Shown: piece after piece, positions 36,092 to 48,343 of the stretch
How positions within the stretch are numbered: position 1 is the stretch's first letter
Layout of the letters: each line of letters begins with the position of its first letter
Notes under the pieces: generated by a model
Seen by the model: the letters and a program-made list of their open reading frames with translations, nothing else
What the model was told of the DNA's origin: nothing
The model's database searches: none
Translations under genes and position numbers: made by a program
From: Boswellia sacra
Lineage: Eukaryota > Streptophyta > Magnoliopsida > Sapindales > Burseraceae
Assembly (NCBI GenBank): GCA_013180625.2
Contig: SNVD02014575.1
Span: 1-64,000, forward strand
Length of the DNA stretch: 64,000 nt
Direction: 5' to 3'

Positions 36092-36569
36092 TGTACGCAT
36101 AGAGTCCCCATTTGGATAGTCCTCATTTGAAATCTCACATTGATTAGTTAAGCGAAGGTCATGAGATTTATATATGGGAGGAGTTCTTTCATCTAATAGA
36201 CTAGTCTTTTGGGTTGTATACTTACTCCATATATGATAGCCCATTTGTTGAATTCTTGTGTGTAAGACGGAAGCGTAACAAGTGGTATCAAAGCCAACCC
36301 AAGACAGCAATGTGAACTCATTTGGCTCAGACGAAGATGGTGCCACTGCCCACCGGGGCCTTATCTTTGTGGGGGATTATCGTTAGTTTAGATAAGGATG
36401 ACGCCTTCACCCGTCGAGGCCTTATTTGAGGAGGGGAATTATTGTACCCATGGAATCCAAAATGGGATTTATATATGGGAGGAGTTCATCCACTTAATAG
36501 ACTAGTCTTTTGGGCTTGATACTTACTCTATATATTGCGGCCCATTTGTTGTAAGACGAGAGCGTAACA
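36092..36569 (+). mobile_element. TRIM (terminal-repeat retrotransposon in miniature)
   Basis: A tiny LTR element of 478 bases. The 5' LTR, 36092-36280, begins TGTACGCATAGAGTCC and ends AGCGTAACA. It is followed by a primer-binding site tggtatcaaagcc (36283-36295), close to the initiator-Met tRNA type. The internal region of about 160 bases is non-coding and ends with a purine tract gaggagggg near 36428-36436. The 3' LTR, 36443-36569, begins TGTACCCATGGAATCC and ends AGCGTAACA; it lacks about 60 bases present in the 5' LTR. Both LTRs share atttatatatgggaggagtt and actagtcttttggg. No exact target duplication was found. Confidence 0.85.
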
Positions 36570-38240
36570 GTAAGTTATTTGTATTGATATGTCAGCAGTC
36601 ACCTCACTTGGGATATAAAGTTGGGATACTAACTTTATACGTATAGCCTAATAAGGATAATTTAGAAAATTAAATTAAAAAAAAATCATTTTTATATACC
36701 CATCAATATATACCAAAGTTTCAATCTTAAAATTTCCTATTTTCTTCAATCATTTTATCTTTAAATCCTAAACTTTTTAAGCAAACCTTTTTATCAAGTT
36801 GACATATATGTGAGTTAAGAAGAAGAAATTAATCTACCAAAAATTTCTAGTAGTTATCAATTCCTTATTTTTACTTTCAATTTCATTCTCTTTACTTTGT
36901 ATTAATTCAACAAGGTTTCTTTTAGATTTTTGCCATTGTCTATAGGTTGTCGGTTTGAGCTTGGCCTGATATAATTCAAATTCACATATTCATTGCATTT
37001 TCTTTTTTCTATTTCAAAAATCTAGGAGAATCCAAATATATCCGAGTTGAAGTGAATGATTTTAATTTAACCAACTTTTTTATTGATTAGACTAACTGTA
37101 ATTTTTATTTTTATTTTTTATTTTTAATGTACTAGTCAATTGTCAAGTTGTTTAATAGGGGTTACTTGACATTGATGCCTTACTCAATGTTTATCGAGTA
37201 CTATTAATTACAAAATAATTGTCGAACAACTTGTTTAAGTAGGCCTAGTTAATACTCGATAACTTAAGAACTTGTTTAGCTTATATTTAACTAATTAAAA
37301 CTCTAAAAATTTCTTTATTTGATTATTAGTTGTAGTTTATCAAAAGTTTTTTTTTTCTCTTAGTTTCGAGAGTATGAGATTATATATGTTCCTCAAACTA
37401 GACATTTTGGTAATTTAATCTATTCTTTGAAACCATATTAGATATTACATTATCTAAAATTTTAATGATACTTCAAAATATTGACACTAAATATTCGTAG
37501 ACCTTTTAAGGAGGTCTGAGAAGTTCCAACTATAAGGAACATTAATTTTTTATATAAATTAATATGTTATAAAGTGAATAGAATAACTAATGGAAAACAG
37601 TCAACTCATTTAGAAAATATAAATAATGTGTTAATAGTTGAACAATGTAACTTCAATTATAAGAGTTTGTACACAAAAATTATACGTTTAATAAAATTTA
37701 TTTAAAAAATATAGTGTATTGTGATATTAAAATGGATGCAAATAATTTACCCAATATTTTACAAGGAGATTATCCTAAGCACATGTCGGCCCATTTTGTT
37801 GATAGATAAAAACTTTGTAAATTGTAATTCATTAATAGATTATTGCCGTTGTTGTTATTGTCACCATCATCATGATAGAAGCCAAAAATCAAAAGTGTCC
37901 TTGAAAAGTAGAGTATTGGGCTGTTAAAATTTGCAAAGAGTCTCCCTCAATGTATGTTTGCTAGAACTCCAAATGTGTACATATAGATAAGAAAGAATCT
38001 TCATATTTCGTTATCGAAAAAGTTATCGTAATTTCTATAGCAATCACAAGTAATATTTCATTAAGAATTTAAGATTGATTAAACTTTAGTCAATTTTAAA
38101 TTACAAAAAAAAAATACTAAACTTTGAAAATCTTAATAGTATTTGAAATTTTAATCCAAACTATTTTCCTGTAATTAATAACACACTGGCTTTAAAAAAG
38201 GCTTATTAATTGTGTAATGTTATAGATATAATGTTCAAAA
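36570..38240. other. Intergenic; includes a third copy of TAR upstream sequence
   Basis: Non-coding and AT-rich. The segment at about 37770-38030 (gtcggcccattttgttgatag, gcaaagagtctccctcaa, ctccaaatgtgtacatatag, gaaagaatcttcatat) aligns with 18780-19110 and 29430-29660. No TAR coding exon lies beside it. Confidence 0.5.
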
Positions 38241-38253
38241 AAAGGGTCAAATC

Positions 38254-38937
38254 CAGGGACGGAGCCATATAGTGATGAGTGGGGGCAATTGCTCCCACTG
38301 AATTTACAAAATTAATTTATTCCCCTTTATAGTTTATATTTTAACACAATTAACTTTTTTTTCTAGTTTAAGTAATTTAAATTTCTAATCTATCTTATAA
38401 TCACTTTTACTCTTATCTTCAACAATAGTTATCTATATTATGCTATTAAACTTTAATATATGGTTAATTAATATCATAATATATTTTTAATTCACAATAT
38501 CCTATATTAATTTGATCAATTTATGAAACATTCAAGTTAATAATTAAATTACAATAAACTAACCTTCTATCAAGTTTTTTTGTATAATATATTTCACAAA
38601 AGTACTTATAAGTAAAAAATATTTTCTACACAAAGAACCTATATATTAAATATTCTTTTTTTCTTAATAAAGAATCTATATATCAAATATTTTTTTTAAG
38701 TTGTTTTATTGGTATTAATTTAACTCTATAAATAAATATAAAATAGCTTTTGAAAGAGTATTTTTTATAGTTTATAAATATTTTACTTTTAGACTCTTAA
38801 TTATACAATCTTTTTTATATCAAAAAATATATAAATCTAATAATAAATATGATTTTTTTATTTTTATTTTTTATGAATAGTTATTTTTTAATGCCTCAAA
38901 TTGTTCCCACTCAAATAAAAAGCTGGCTCCGTCCCTG
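38254..38937. mobile_element. Non-autonomous hAT element (MITE) with perfect TIR and 8-bp TSD
   Basis: Ends are the perfect 14-base inverted repeat CAGGGACGGAGCCA / TGGCTCCGTCCCTG. It is flanked by the exact 8-base duplication gtcaaatc at 38246-38253 and 38938-38945, the hallmark of hAT insertion. The 684-base body is very AT-rich with no coding capacity. The termini belong to the widespread plant cagggacggagcca group. Confidence 0.95.
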
Positions 38938-39311
38938 GTCAAATCACTAGACGATAAAATGTAGACGTAACATCTAATTTGGGATTTAATTTTTTTTTTC
39001 AAACAACCTCTTAGCTTAGTTTTTTTTTTTTTTAGCGATTTGAAATAAATATAGGGGAATTCTAAGTTTTATCTAAAATATCGTGCTTATTAGATGGAAT
39101 AAAAAAACAGTACCACAATCCTTCGATGTTTCAATTAAAAACCCTCCAAAGGTCGCGAAGGGAATCGACAAGCTTGCCTCCATTGTACTGATCCCTCCAA
39201 ACGAACGGATTACTCGACACAATCTTTGCGCCTTCTCCTCAATTCTGCGATCCGTTTTGCATTCTATTGATTTCGTTTCGATTTGCAGCGGAACTGATCG
39301 TCGCGGCGCCG

Positions 39312-39370
39312 ATGGACCCTTCAAATTGCTCCATCAATGCAAGCACTCCCCGGAAAACCACTCGCGGTAT
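39312..39370 (+). pseudogene. Possible first exon or leader of the SAMC-like locus
   Basis: ATG 39312 opens a short frame (MDPSNCSINASTPRK ...) ending at a GT near 39367, about 460 bases before the first recognisable carrier exon. It could be an upstream exon or 5' leader. I do not recognise the peptide, and nothing proves splicing. Confidence 0.25.
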
Positions 39371-39832
39371 TAGTTTCAATCTACTATGCCCTGTTTGGTT
39401 GTTTTGAAACTTTTGGCAAGTGAAACGTGGAACTGGGTATTTTTCTTTTTAAGGCTTGTGAAACTCGTTTCATTTGAATAGTGTTGGATGAGCTTGATCC
39501 TGTCGTGTGTAAGATGTAATCTGTAAATTAAAATGCTGGTGGCTACTTTATAGTGGTGCCAAGAAAAACTTTGAAGCTGTAGAAGGCAATGTTGCATGTG
39601 TAACTTTTACTGTGAAATGTGAAACTTGTAATAGCGAGAGTTGAAACATGTAATGTGAAGAGTATGATATGAGAATGAGGTGAATTTTAATGCGTGGGCA
39701 TTGCATTTTTGTATACATTTTAGATTCTTGGTTTTGTTGGGTTGTCTTTCCATCTATAGTAATATTTCTTTTTTTTTTTTAATTGAACTTTTTCCTCTTC
39801 GGAGATTCTTAACTGATATTTTGTTGTTACAG

Positions 39833-42800
39833 ATGGGTTGGCGTTGAAGAACAAGTTGTAGAGTTCTAGAGATGAAGGAAAAGCCTTTTTTGCTTCCATT
39901 AGCATAGAAGAAGATGAGCCATCCAATTTCTTACATATTCTTCCTGGTATGCTATGTAATATAATTTTGTTAAATCTAAGATGCATTTGATCCTGTTTGA
40001 GGTATTTTTTACTGCCTGATTAATCTAATCACCTAAGAGTTCTCTTTTGGCGGTAGATGAGGTTCTGCCTCACTTTAGTTCTGAGAAACAGCATTTTATA
40101 TGGGGAAGAGCACCTCGTGTGCGTGGCATTTTCAGTAGTTGTTGTAAATCGTTATGTTAATCACACTGTTAGTTTTGTTGCTCTGCAGGAAATTGTCTAT
40201 TTTTTTTTCTGTTTTACAGAAGAAGCTTGAGTTTTATTTTTGTTACCTTTTCTTAATATTGAAATACAATTTGAAAGAAGTGAGTTGATGGCTAGAACTA
40301 CCTGTCTTAAAACCAAAAAAAGGAGTAGGCCTTCCTGTTCAATTGATTGGAGAACTTTTGGTAGAAGAGCCTACATTTTGGGTTTCGTACTTACTTTCGA
40401 TTGGCTGAAAACAGTGTTGTGATATGTGTATGTAGCAAATATACTGAATCACAAAGCTGGTCTACTGGTGTCCATCTAACTAGTGTGCATGACTTTTGCA
40501 GATACTGCCATAGCTGGAGGCACTGCTGGTGTTGTTGTTGAAACAGCATTATACACCATTGATACAACTAGAACTGGACTTCAGGTTGGTTAAATGTTTT
40601 AACTTTTTTGTCTATTGCTGAAAATGAAATTAACTACGTCTGTTAGCATTTATTAATTGAGTACTTGTACTGGAGGCATAGGTTGCTGGCATTTTAAATT
40701 GTTGTATCATACTGGCGCAATTTTACTTTCTACTTTGCTATTCTCAGTTGATTTTTGTTTGGCTTTATATCCTTTAATTAGGATTCTTTGATCAAGAACA
40801 ATACCTCTTTCTTTGATTGCTGTCATACTTTTTTATTTCTCTTCATTGAGCCCCAATGATCAGTCCAGCCTCTGCAAATGGAAAGTGAAATTGTGTTATC
40901 AGCTGTAACTCATTTCTATATTCTTCAGTAAATTGTGGCTAAACGTCAATTGTTCTTATTTTGTTACGCAGCTCATTTTGGAGGAGAGATTACTTTGAAG
41001 GGTCTCTATGCTGGTTTGGTTGGAAATCTTGCTGATGTCTTGGCGTAAGTGCCCTTTTAGTAGCCACTGGGTTTTCTGTTTTCGGGGCCATGTCTGATGT
41101 ACTGCTTTTTTACTGGAGTTTGCATTAGATATCAAAGATGCATTGACAACCAACATATTATAGACATTCTCTTATGAATGTTTATAATTTATCTTATAAT
41201 AATCTTACAATATTTTAATCTAATGTAAACTGTTTGTCTGATTTACAGATGTGATATGGACAAACTTCTTACTTTCTCAGCAAATCAAATACTAAGCTGG
41301 CTGTTCTGATCTGAAATGTTCTATACTTGTGTGTGCTCTTTAGGTGGCCCAATGTTTTCCCAAAATTTTCTTTTAGCTTCTGCTTCTCAAAAGCAATGTC
41401 ATATTATTGATTTAAAACCTTTTTAAGGGCGTGAAATTTAGGAAAAAAGGAGCCAGCCTGCTTTGATTGTAAGGATCTAACTTTCTTGTCAATTTGTACA
41501 TCCATCAACCAACTTATTTAAGCTTTTTCACTTGAGGTTAGTTTCTTGGTTGTTAGCGCTTGTCCCTGCTCCTTCCATGACATTCAACATTTTCTGTAAC
41601 ATTGATTTAGAATCTGCTCTAGGAAACATCTTGATATCTTATTAACCTTTTCCATAAGTTTCTAGTTCCAAGTATAAATTCTCAAAATTTTTGTTAGGTT
41701 GTATGAATTTGGTGAATTATTCTCTTCGTTGCAGGACTTCTGCCATACTTCTTGGTGTATATGAGTCTGTGAAGCAGAAACTGTTAAAGTCCTTCCCTGA
41801 AAACCTCAGTGCTTTTGCACATTTAGTAAGTGTACTCAGCTCCTTGTTTGTTTTGGTTTCTCCAAATAAGGCTATCGAAGTAGATTTTATTGGAGTAAAG
41901 CTTGTGGAAATAAAGCTTTTATCAAAAAGTTGGTGGTTAGATAAATATACAAGTACTTATTAATGTTCAATTACTAAAATAAAATTTTTGAGGAAAGAAA
42001 AATATGATAAATCTTTTAAAATATGGTAAGTATATATTTGATATTTTATAACTTTACAAAATATCAAAAAGATCTTTTCTTAAAAACCTCAATTTTGAGC
42101 TTCTCTAAGACAAAATAGCTTTTTTAATCATTTATAAGCTTTTCTTAGGTGACAACCAAATAACCTAAAAAATAATTAGAAGAGTTTTTAGCATTTAAAA
42201 AGCTCTTGTAATTAGTAGAGAAGTCGAAACAAACGCGCTCTAAGCAAACTCTTGATCTTACTTGATTATGACCGGCAAGATTGAAGTTAGCTTTCATATT
42301 TTATCTTTTTTCTCTTTCTAAATTCTATATGCCCACATGTTTGAAAATTTTGTTGAAAATTTAGCAAAACTCAAAAAAAAAGTCCTTATAAATTGTTTTT
42401 GTATGTCATGAGATTTTTGGCATAGTTTCATGCTAATGATTATAAAAGCCTATAAAACCATCAGTGCAGGCATATTGCTTGTGAATATGCCTATTACTAT
42501 TTTGCCTGAATTTGCATACGTACTTGAATTTTATTAATCGGCTTGTAGTTTTGTTTCAAAACTACTTTTTTCTTTTTATATTTCTCTTTTGATTGTGACA
42601 TAGGGAACTCTCTCTTCTAGGTGCGAGCTTGTGCATTTTAGTTTTGCTATATAGAAAGTTTCTTTGACATCATTTAGACTGCAGGTGCCATTGGAGGGGC
42701 TGCTTCTTTACCAACAGAGGTATCCAAATTTATAGATTAATTCGTGATCTCTACTCCTGTGCAACGGCTCATTACCTTAGGATCCTCCCAGGTCGTTAAG

Positions 42801-44043
42801 CAAAGAATGCAGACCGGGTAATTCACCTCAGCTCTTGATGCTGTCCACCTTATTGTTTGTAAGGAGGGCTTTAAAGGCCTTAATGTGGTACACTGTCCAA
42901 CTTTTTATGTTTTGTCTGACATATTGGCTGTAGTTTGTGGTCTTGCTTACCGTTCATGTGCTTAAGGTTTTATGTTTTATTTTATTATTTTTTTAAATAT
43001 GCATTTCAGTGCTGTTTGTTGTGGCTCATGATTACTCTATGACCACATTTTGGACCTTTTGTTCTCTGGAACTAAAGGGATGTGGTTCCTTTCTGTTGCG
43101 AGATTTGCCTTTTGATGCCATTCAGTTTTGTATCTATGAGCAGTTCATACTAGGGTATAAGCTAGCGGTAAGCATGGTTAGGCACAGAGGTCGCTTGGCA
43201 CTGGGCAACTGAATGTAGAACTTATAAATATTGCAATCCTCCTCCAAAATTAAAGACCAATAATGGATAAAAAAATATCAATATCAATGCCCTTTCTGGC
43301 ACAATCTCCTTGGAGCGAGTAACTGACTCTTGGTTGGTACACAAGTTTGCTAAATTGTAAGCATAAAGCTTCGTGTATAACTTATTTTTACTGAGTAATG
43401 GGTGCTGGGCTTTCTACCGTATTCCTTTATAAATTGGCCTGCGGGACACTTGAAGTCATGCAAAACACGTCTGACGGTTATGTGGGAACTTGAAATTAAC
43501 CTCATATTACCTAAAAATATGTCCAGAATACAATCATCTGGTAACTTAAGAAGTATCCTAAATATAACTAAAAGCTTGTGCAGAACTAAGAGGTGTATTT
43601 ACAACTTTTGCTTCCGTGTTATAACAAAGTACGCAGCTGCACCGTAGTCAGACCCATTATTAAGATAATTACTTGTACAATTATGCTGATAAAGCCTCAA
43701 AAGATGATAACTATATGACAGACATCGTAATTGACAAAAGCGGACATGTATAGCTCCAATAATCCAAATACATAAAAGAAGTCTCATGTTAACGGCGATG
43801 TTTGGACATAACAACATGCTAGTGTCCATGGCAATAAATCCTAGGATGCATGAGTAATTTAAGGATATTCATGCTAATACAAGCCAAACTGGCCAATTTT
43901 TTTCATATCTTGGCTGTGATTATGAGCTCAAAGTTTTGCGGAATTGACTACTTTTTTCATCTACTTATTTTTTATTTTATTATTTTTACAGGCACAGAGA
44001 AATTTGAGCAATACTGAGAATGCAATAGTTGGTGCTTTCGCTG
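39833..44043 (+). pseudogene. SAMC: S-adenosylmethionine carrier (mitochondrial carrier family), SAMC-like pseudogene
   Basis: SAMC imports S-adenosylmethionine into plastids or mitochondria. Intron-separated blocks on the plus strand: 39833-39946 (KAFFASISIEEDEPSNFLHIL), 40502-40584 (AIAGGTAGVVVETALYTIDT), 40972-41044 (ITLKGLYAGLVGNLADVL), 41734-41825 (TSAILLGVYESVKQKLLKSF), 42685-42719 (GAIGGAASL..PTE), 42792-42887 (VVKQRMQTG, then stop, FTSALDAVHLIVCKEGFKGL), about 43078-43167 (GSFLLRDLPFDAIQFCIYEQ) and 43992-44043 (NTENAIVGAFAG). A TAG follows NKL in the first block, and a TAG replaces Gln after VKQRMQTG. The first signature has lost its Pro (YTIDTTRT for the usual YPIDTIKTR), some residues are missing, and the last third of the protein is absent. 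Introns are present, so this is a duplicated, decayed gene truncated at its 3' end. Confidence 0.9.
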
Positions 44044-44249
44044 GTAATTTATGAACTCATATGGATGTTCTTTCTCTGTTGGCTATGTACCTCAGTTCTT
44101 CCCTTCGCAATTAGTGAAAATATGATATCAATTACTGTCACCCTTAAATGTTTTAATGATTCACTTTGGGCTTGGATTAGGAAAATCCTACTGTTTTCAA
44201 CTGCTTAAATGTTGATTAAGAGGACTTGATGAAATAAGTAATAAAATAA

Positions 44250-44640
44250 TGCAGGAGCTTGACGTACGTCTAAACCCTCTCCGTGAAGAGTTTGTCCCTG
44301 ATTGCACTTCACGACACCAGAGTAGACCAAAGGGCTTCTGCATATATTGTTGGCAGGAACACCTTGATGCATTCAAGGATCAATCCAGCTCTCTACACTG
44401 CCTATCCAATGGGTAGGCCTATCATTGGAAAGTAAAGTGGACTTGTCACCAAGTATCGTGACTCCATCCACCGTCCAACCACCCCTTTGCTGATATCATC
44501 GATCTCCAGAAAGTCGAGTTTCTCACCGCCAATTGTGAGCCTACTCAACTCAACCAACAATTCAAACGTCCATCTTCTCATCAGGTTACCCACGATCAGT
44601 GTGGTTCTACCCGATCTAATCAATATCATGTTACCTTAAC
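44250..44640. other. Unrecognised segment truncating the SAMC pseudogene
   Basis: An acceptor-like gcag followed by agcttgac could begin the next SAMC exon, but the match fails within a few codons. A minus-strand ORF of about 75 codons (44629-44402, with RRWTFELLVELSRLTIGGEKLDFLEI) spans the segment. I do not recognise it. The base composition is more balanced than the flanks, suggesting inserted element sequence. Confidence 0.3.
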
Positions 44641-44989
44641 AATGTAAAAAAATAAAATAAAATAAAGCAAGCATAATGGTTAGAATGACAGCACAGTAAA
44701 TGAAAGAGCGTGAATGTAAAATGGTAAGCAAACATCACTAATGAATTCAGTGACATGGCTCACCGCAAAGTCCGTTCGATTGTGAAACTTGTTTTGTTTA
44801 TGGATTAAACGGTATCCTTTGTATTTTCAACAGAATGAGGTTTGACCCGAACAAATATTCATGAGTTGAATAGCATCCACAAAAATGATTTGGATAATCA
44901 TTCATGATATGAACAGTCTCCTGTAGACACTGAAGAATGGGACGATTGTCGATGATGTGGATGGCATCCGTAATATCGACAGCAAAAAT

Positions 44990-45250
44990 AAAACGAAAAA
45001 CAATAATAAAAGTAAATGGCAATAAATAAAAGGGTGCGATAAAGTAAATGGCAATAAATAAAGAGTGCAATAAAATAAATGACGATAAATAAATAGTGTG
45101 ATAAAGTAAGTGGCGATAAAGTAAATGGTGATAAACGTAAAATGCGGTAAAATAAAGAACATAAATAAACAAACAGAAATAAAAGGCAAGTAAAGTAAAT
45201 GAACATAAAATATAAGGCAATAAAAGTAAACTACAGTAAAATATAAGATG
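44990..45250. repeat. Degenerate aaagtaaatggcaataaat tandem repeats
   Basis: Purine-rich units of roughly 25-35 bases (gataaagtaaatggcaataaa and variants) repeat many times. The three overlapping minus-strand ORFs (hydrophobic, rich in Phe, Tyr, Leu) are produced by this repeat and are not genes. Confidence 0.7.
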
Positions 45251-45379
45251 AATATTAAGATAGAGGCATATTAGAGTGGTAGTTTCTCATCAGTCATCAT
45301 CGGTCCATCGTCACTCACCCATATTCACTTAATCTCCGTATTAAACATAAATCATAAAATGGAACAGAAATGATGAATA

Positions 45380-46130
45380 TGAGAGGGAAATTATTATTAT
45401 TTGCCCTCAGGCTTTACCAAACACCACGAAATGGTGATTGTTGTTTCAACAAGTGCACTTAAAAGTCTCAGAAAAACACAACAAAGAATGAATTTCTTGA
45501 ATGTTTTTGGTTTGAAATGGGTTAGAAAATGTGTTGTATATGAAAATGTGAAGAAAATAGGATGGAAAGGAGATGAATTGCTTCTGCACCCATAACAAAG
45601 AAGAATCAAAGTTGTTGAAAAATGGAAACCGGAGCGCAATTTATAGAAAACCAAGGGGTGAGTGCACGCATGACTACACACACATGCGTAACTACAGCAC
45701 GCGCCTTTCCTCCCTTGCATCTTTCAGGCATGGAGTGTTTTTAGGCATGGCTTCCTCCTTTCAAGTACGAACTGATTTTACTACATGCATGGAGGATATT
45801 TTCAAGTGCGAATTTGCTTCTTCCAGGCATGTCTGATTCCTACATGTGCATCGGAATTTCTTTCAGGCTCAGTGTGACTTGATACACGCGCAGCCTCACT
45901 TCTACACACAGTGTAATTTCTCTCTGCGTGCCCCTTCATGTTTTTCGCTTTTTTAGTGCAATCAAGCTTTTTCTATATGATTGGGTTTTTTTCTTTATAA
46001 TTGAGCTTTGTGTGTTTTATGTATGGGAAAATTTTCTTTCTGGGGTCATGTCCCTGGACCCCCAAGGCCCCCTTTCCAACCTTCCACAGAGACCCTCTCG
46101 CGAAGGTCAACCTACATATTTGTGAATGAA
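45380..46130. other. LTR-like sequence with acgcatg-rich minirepeats
   Basis: 45660-45920 carries recurrent short words such as gcacgcatgact, cacatgcgtaac, ttcaggcatgg and tacatgcat, a texture I associate with long LTRs of Tat-type Gypsy elements. No TG/CA ends with a primer-binding site were found, so the class is uncertain. Confidence 0.35.
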
Positions 46131-48340
46131 GGGTATTAGGGGTAAAGGCATAAACATGGCTTTTAATCAGGTTCCCGATTGTTGTCTTTCCAAATCAATA
46201 TTTCATTTCGATTGGTACTCTGGTTATTGTCATTGGGCTTAAAACCATAAGCAAGATTTCCATGCTTACAAGGGGTTGTTAACATTGATTGTAAAGGACA
46301 AATTTGCACTTGTATAGCTAGGGGTAGATTAGTAAAGCTACTATCATTCTATTAGAGTTTGCTAGCTATTGTAGTTAGTTAACAACTATAGTTAGTTATA
46401 AAAAAAAGTTTCTATATGAGTGTATATGTAATCAGCTTTAAATCATCAATGTATATACCCTTCTTTTTCTCTCCAGGACATTCATTTTAGTTAATTAATT
46501 ACGTAACTTGTGAAGCAATTTAATTGTTGTTATGTCTCGACTTCACAAAATAAAAAAGAAAATCTTACCCTTACAAGAAAAGATAAATTACAAAAATGTC
46601 CCTTCTATAGGAAAAATCCAGAATGCCCTTAGTTGTTGCAAGACCTCTGCCTGAGTTATGAAGAGTTGGGCCACATCACCTCGAAACCACTGATTGATTA
46701 GCAAAAGCAATGTTGCAAGCATATGATGGCAAATATGAGAAATTGTAATACTGACAAGATTGAAGTAATGTCTATGGAACTAAATTACTAAAATAATGGA
46801 CTGTATACGACTATTTGGAGACGGTTCTGGATAATACAATAACGACTCTGATTATCTGTTTAATCTCAAACTTGAGGAAAATAATTTGACAGTAATCTGT
46901 AGCTTGATAGTAAGAACAAAATGACTGGTACACAATTGGTTACACAAAGGATGGTAATACAAAATGACCACGATCGATGATAGCAAACTAAACTGTGATC
47001 TGAATGCATATTTTGAATACGAATAATTATGCCTGGATTATATCAAGTGAAAATTATGCCTAGCAAGCAAATTTGGACAGTATTTCAATTATAAACAAAT
47101 AAACACGGCCGTCCTTTTAAGTCTAAATGATTAAAGAATATGTTTGAAAAGTGTGTTTGGAAATGTAATATGATGGGAATGATTGACGAATAAAGAACTA
47201 TGACTTGAAATAAGGCTTTTTGAAGTGAATTTCTTGATGATGTTATGAGAATCTGTGGAAATCTTTATACATCTAATGTATAAGAATTATAGATGATGTC
47301 AACTAGGGTAAAAGATAAGATAATGTGTGACAATATTATAATTTTGTCCAATTACCTTAATAATAAGATAAGATAAAGGCTAGGATAAGGTCTAGAAATA
47401 TTTATCTAATATAATATAATATGAAGATAATTTGCAAGGATAATTTTAACCTGAGAGACTTTTAGCATCTTGCCCTCATCCTTAATAACCTCAACTATTA
47501 TTTACCAAATTACCCCTCTAAGTGGGCCTTGGCCTTAACACATTGGGCTAATGGGCCTCATATTTCTTATTTGTGCCAACCAAACCATACCCACCAAGAA
47601 GTCCCATAGGTGGCTTAGGTCCACTTGATCTGAGTGTACAAATTAGGTATACCTTTGGATACTAATTCTGATTTTGATACTAAACCAAATACTGACGGAT
47701 TTTGCTAACTGGATTTTAATTACGGGCTTTTAACTAAGTCAAATTTCAAGGCCTTGTATGATTATACTGACTTTTATTGATTATACTGAAATTCCATGGC
47801 CATGGACTTTAATTGCACTGAATATACAGGTTCAGATTTCATATTCAAATTTTAGGTTTAGATTTCAAATTTGTATTGATTGTACGGGTTTAGATTTCTG
47901 GTTTGGCTCGTGAGGCTTGAGCTGAAATCGAGCATCAACAATTGTTGTTATATATATATTATTGATTGTCTTCTTGCATTGGGTAATAATATATAATTCA
48001 GCTTGCATGCTTACAACATTTCAAGCATATATATACGTCGATTTCTTGTTTGTGTTGATGCTTTTTAATTTATTCTCATCATCAACTTCCCTCAAACAAG
48101 TTAACATGTACATTTCTCTCAATCAAGCAATTCTTCTCCTCTCACTCCAATAGGGTTCTAGGGAGAGTAGCAACTGTGTATTGTATACAACCTGATCACA
48201 AACATATATACCATCGATGCATCCATGCATCCGAGTGGAATCATCATGCACTTTCATCCAATGATATTAAGACTTGCCATGTGTTGTCTTTGTGACCACC
48301 TCTTGGCCTCGATCTCTCCTATTTTGAAGTTGAACCTATA
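46131..48340. other. Intergenic, no gene
   Basis: AT-rich. 46320-46470 (ttgctagctattgtagttagttaac..., tcatcaatgtatataccc) has a Copia-LTR-like look, and 47820-47940 has repeated ggtttagatttc words. Neither could be given convincing ends. Confidence 0.3.
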
Positions 48341-48343
48341 TCT

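Noticed and set aside
42841..43220. Idea that the SAMC-like locus is a functional gene
   Set aside because: In-frame stops, missing residues around LYAGY, loss of the Pro in the carrier signature and absence of the C-terminal third.
44798..45220. Three overlapping hydrophobic minus-strand ORFs resembling membrane proteins
   Set aside because: Low-complexity translation of the aaagtaaatggcaataaa repeat; all three frames are open at once.
46276..46486. Possible Copia solo LTR (TG...CA, gttagttaacaactatagttag)
   Set aside because: No target-site duplication, no second copy and no primer-binding site; the ends could be chance.
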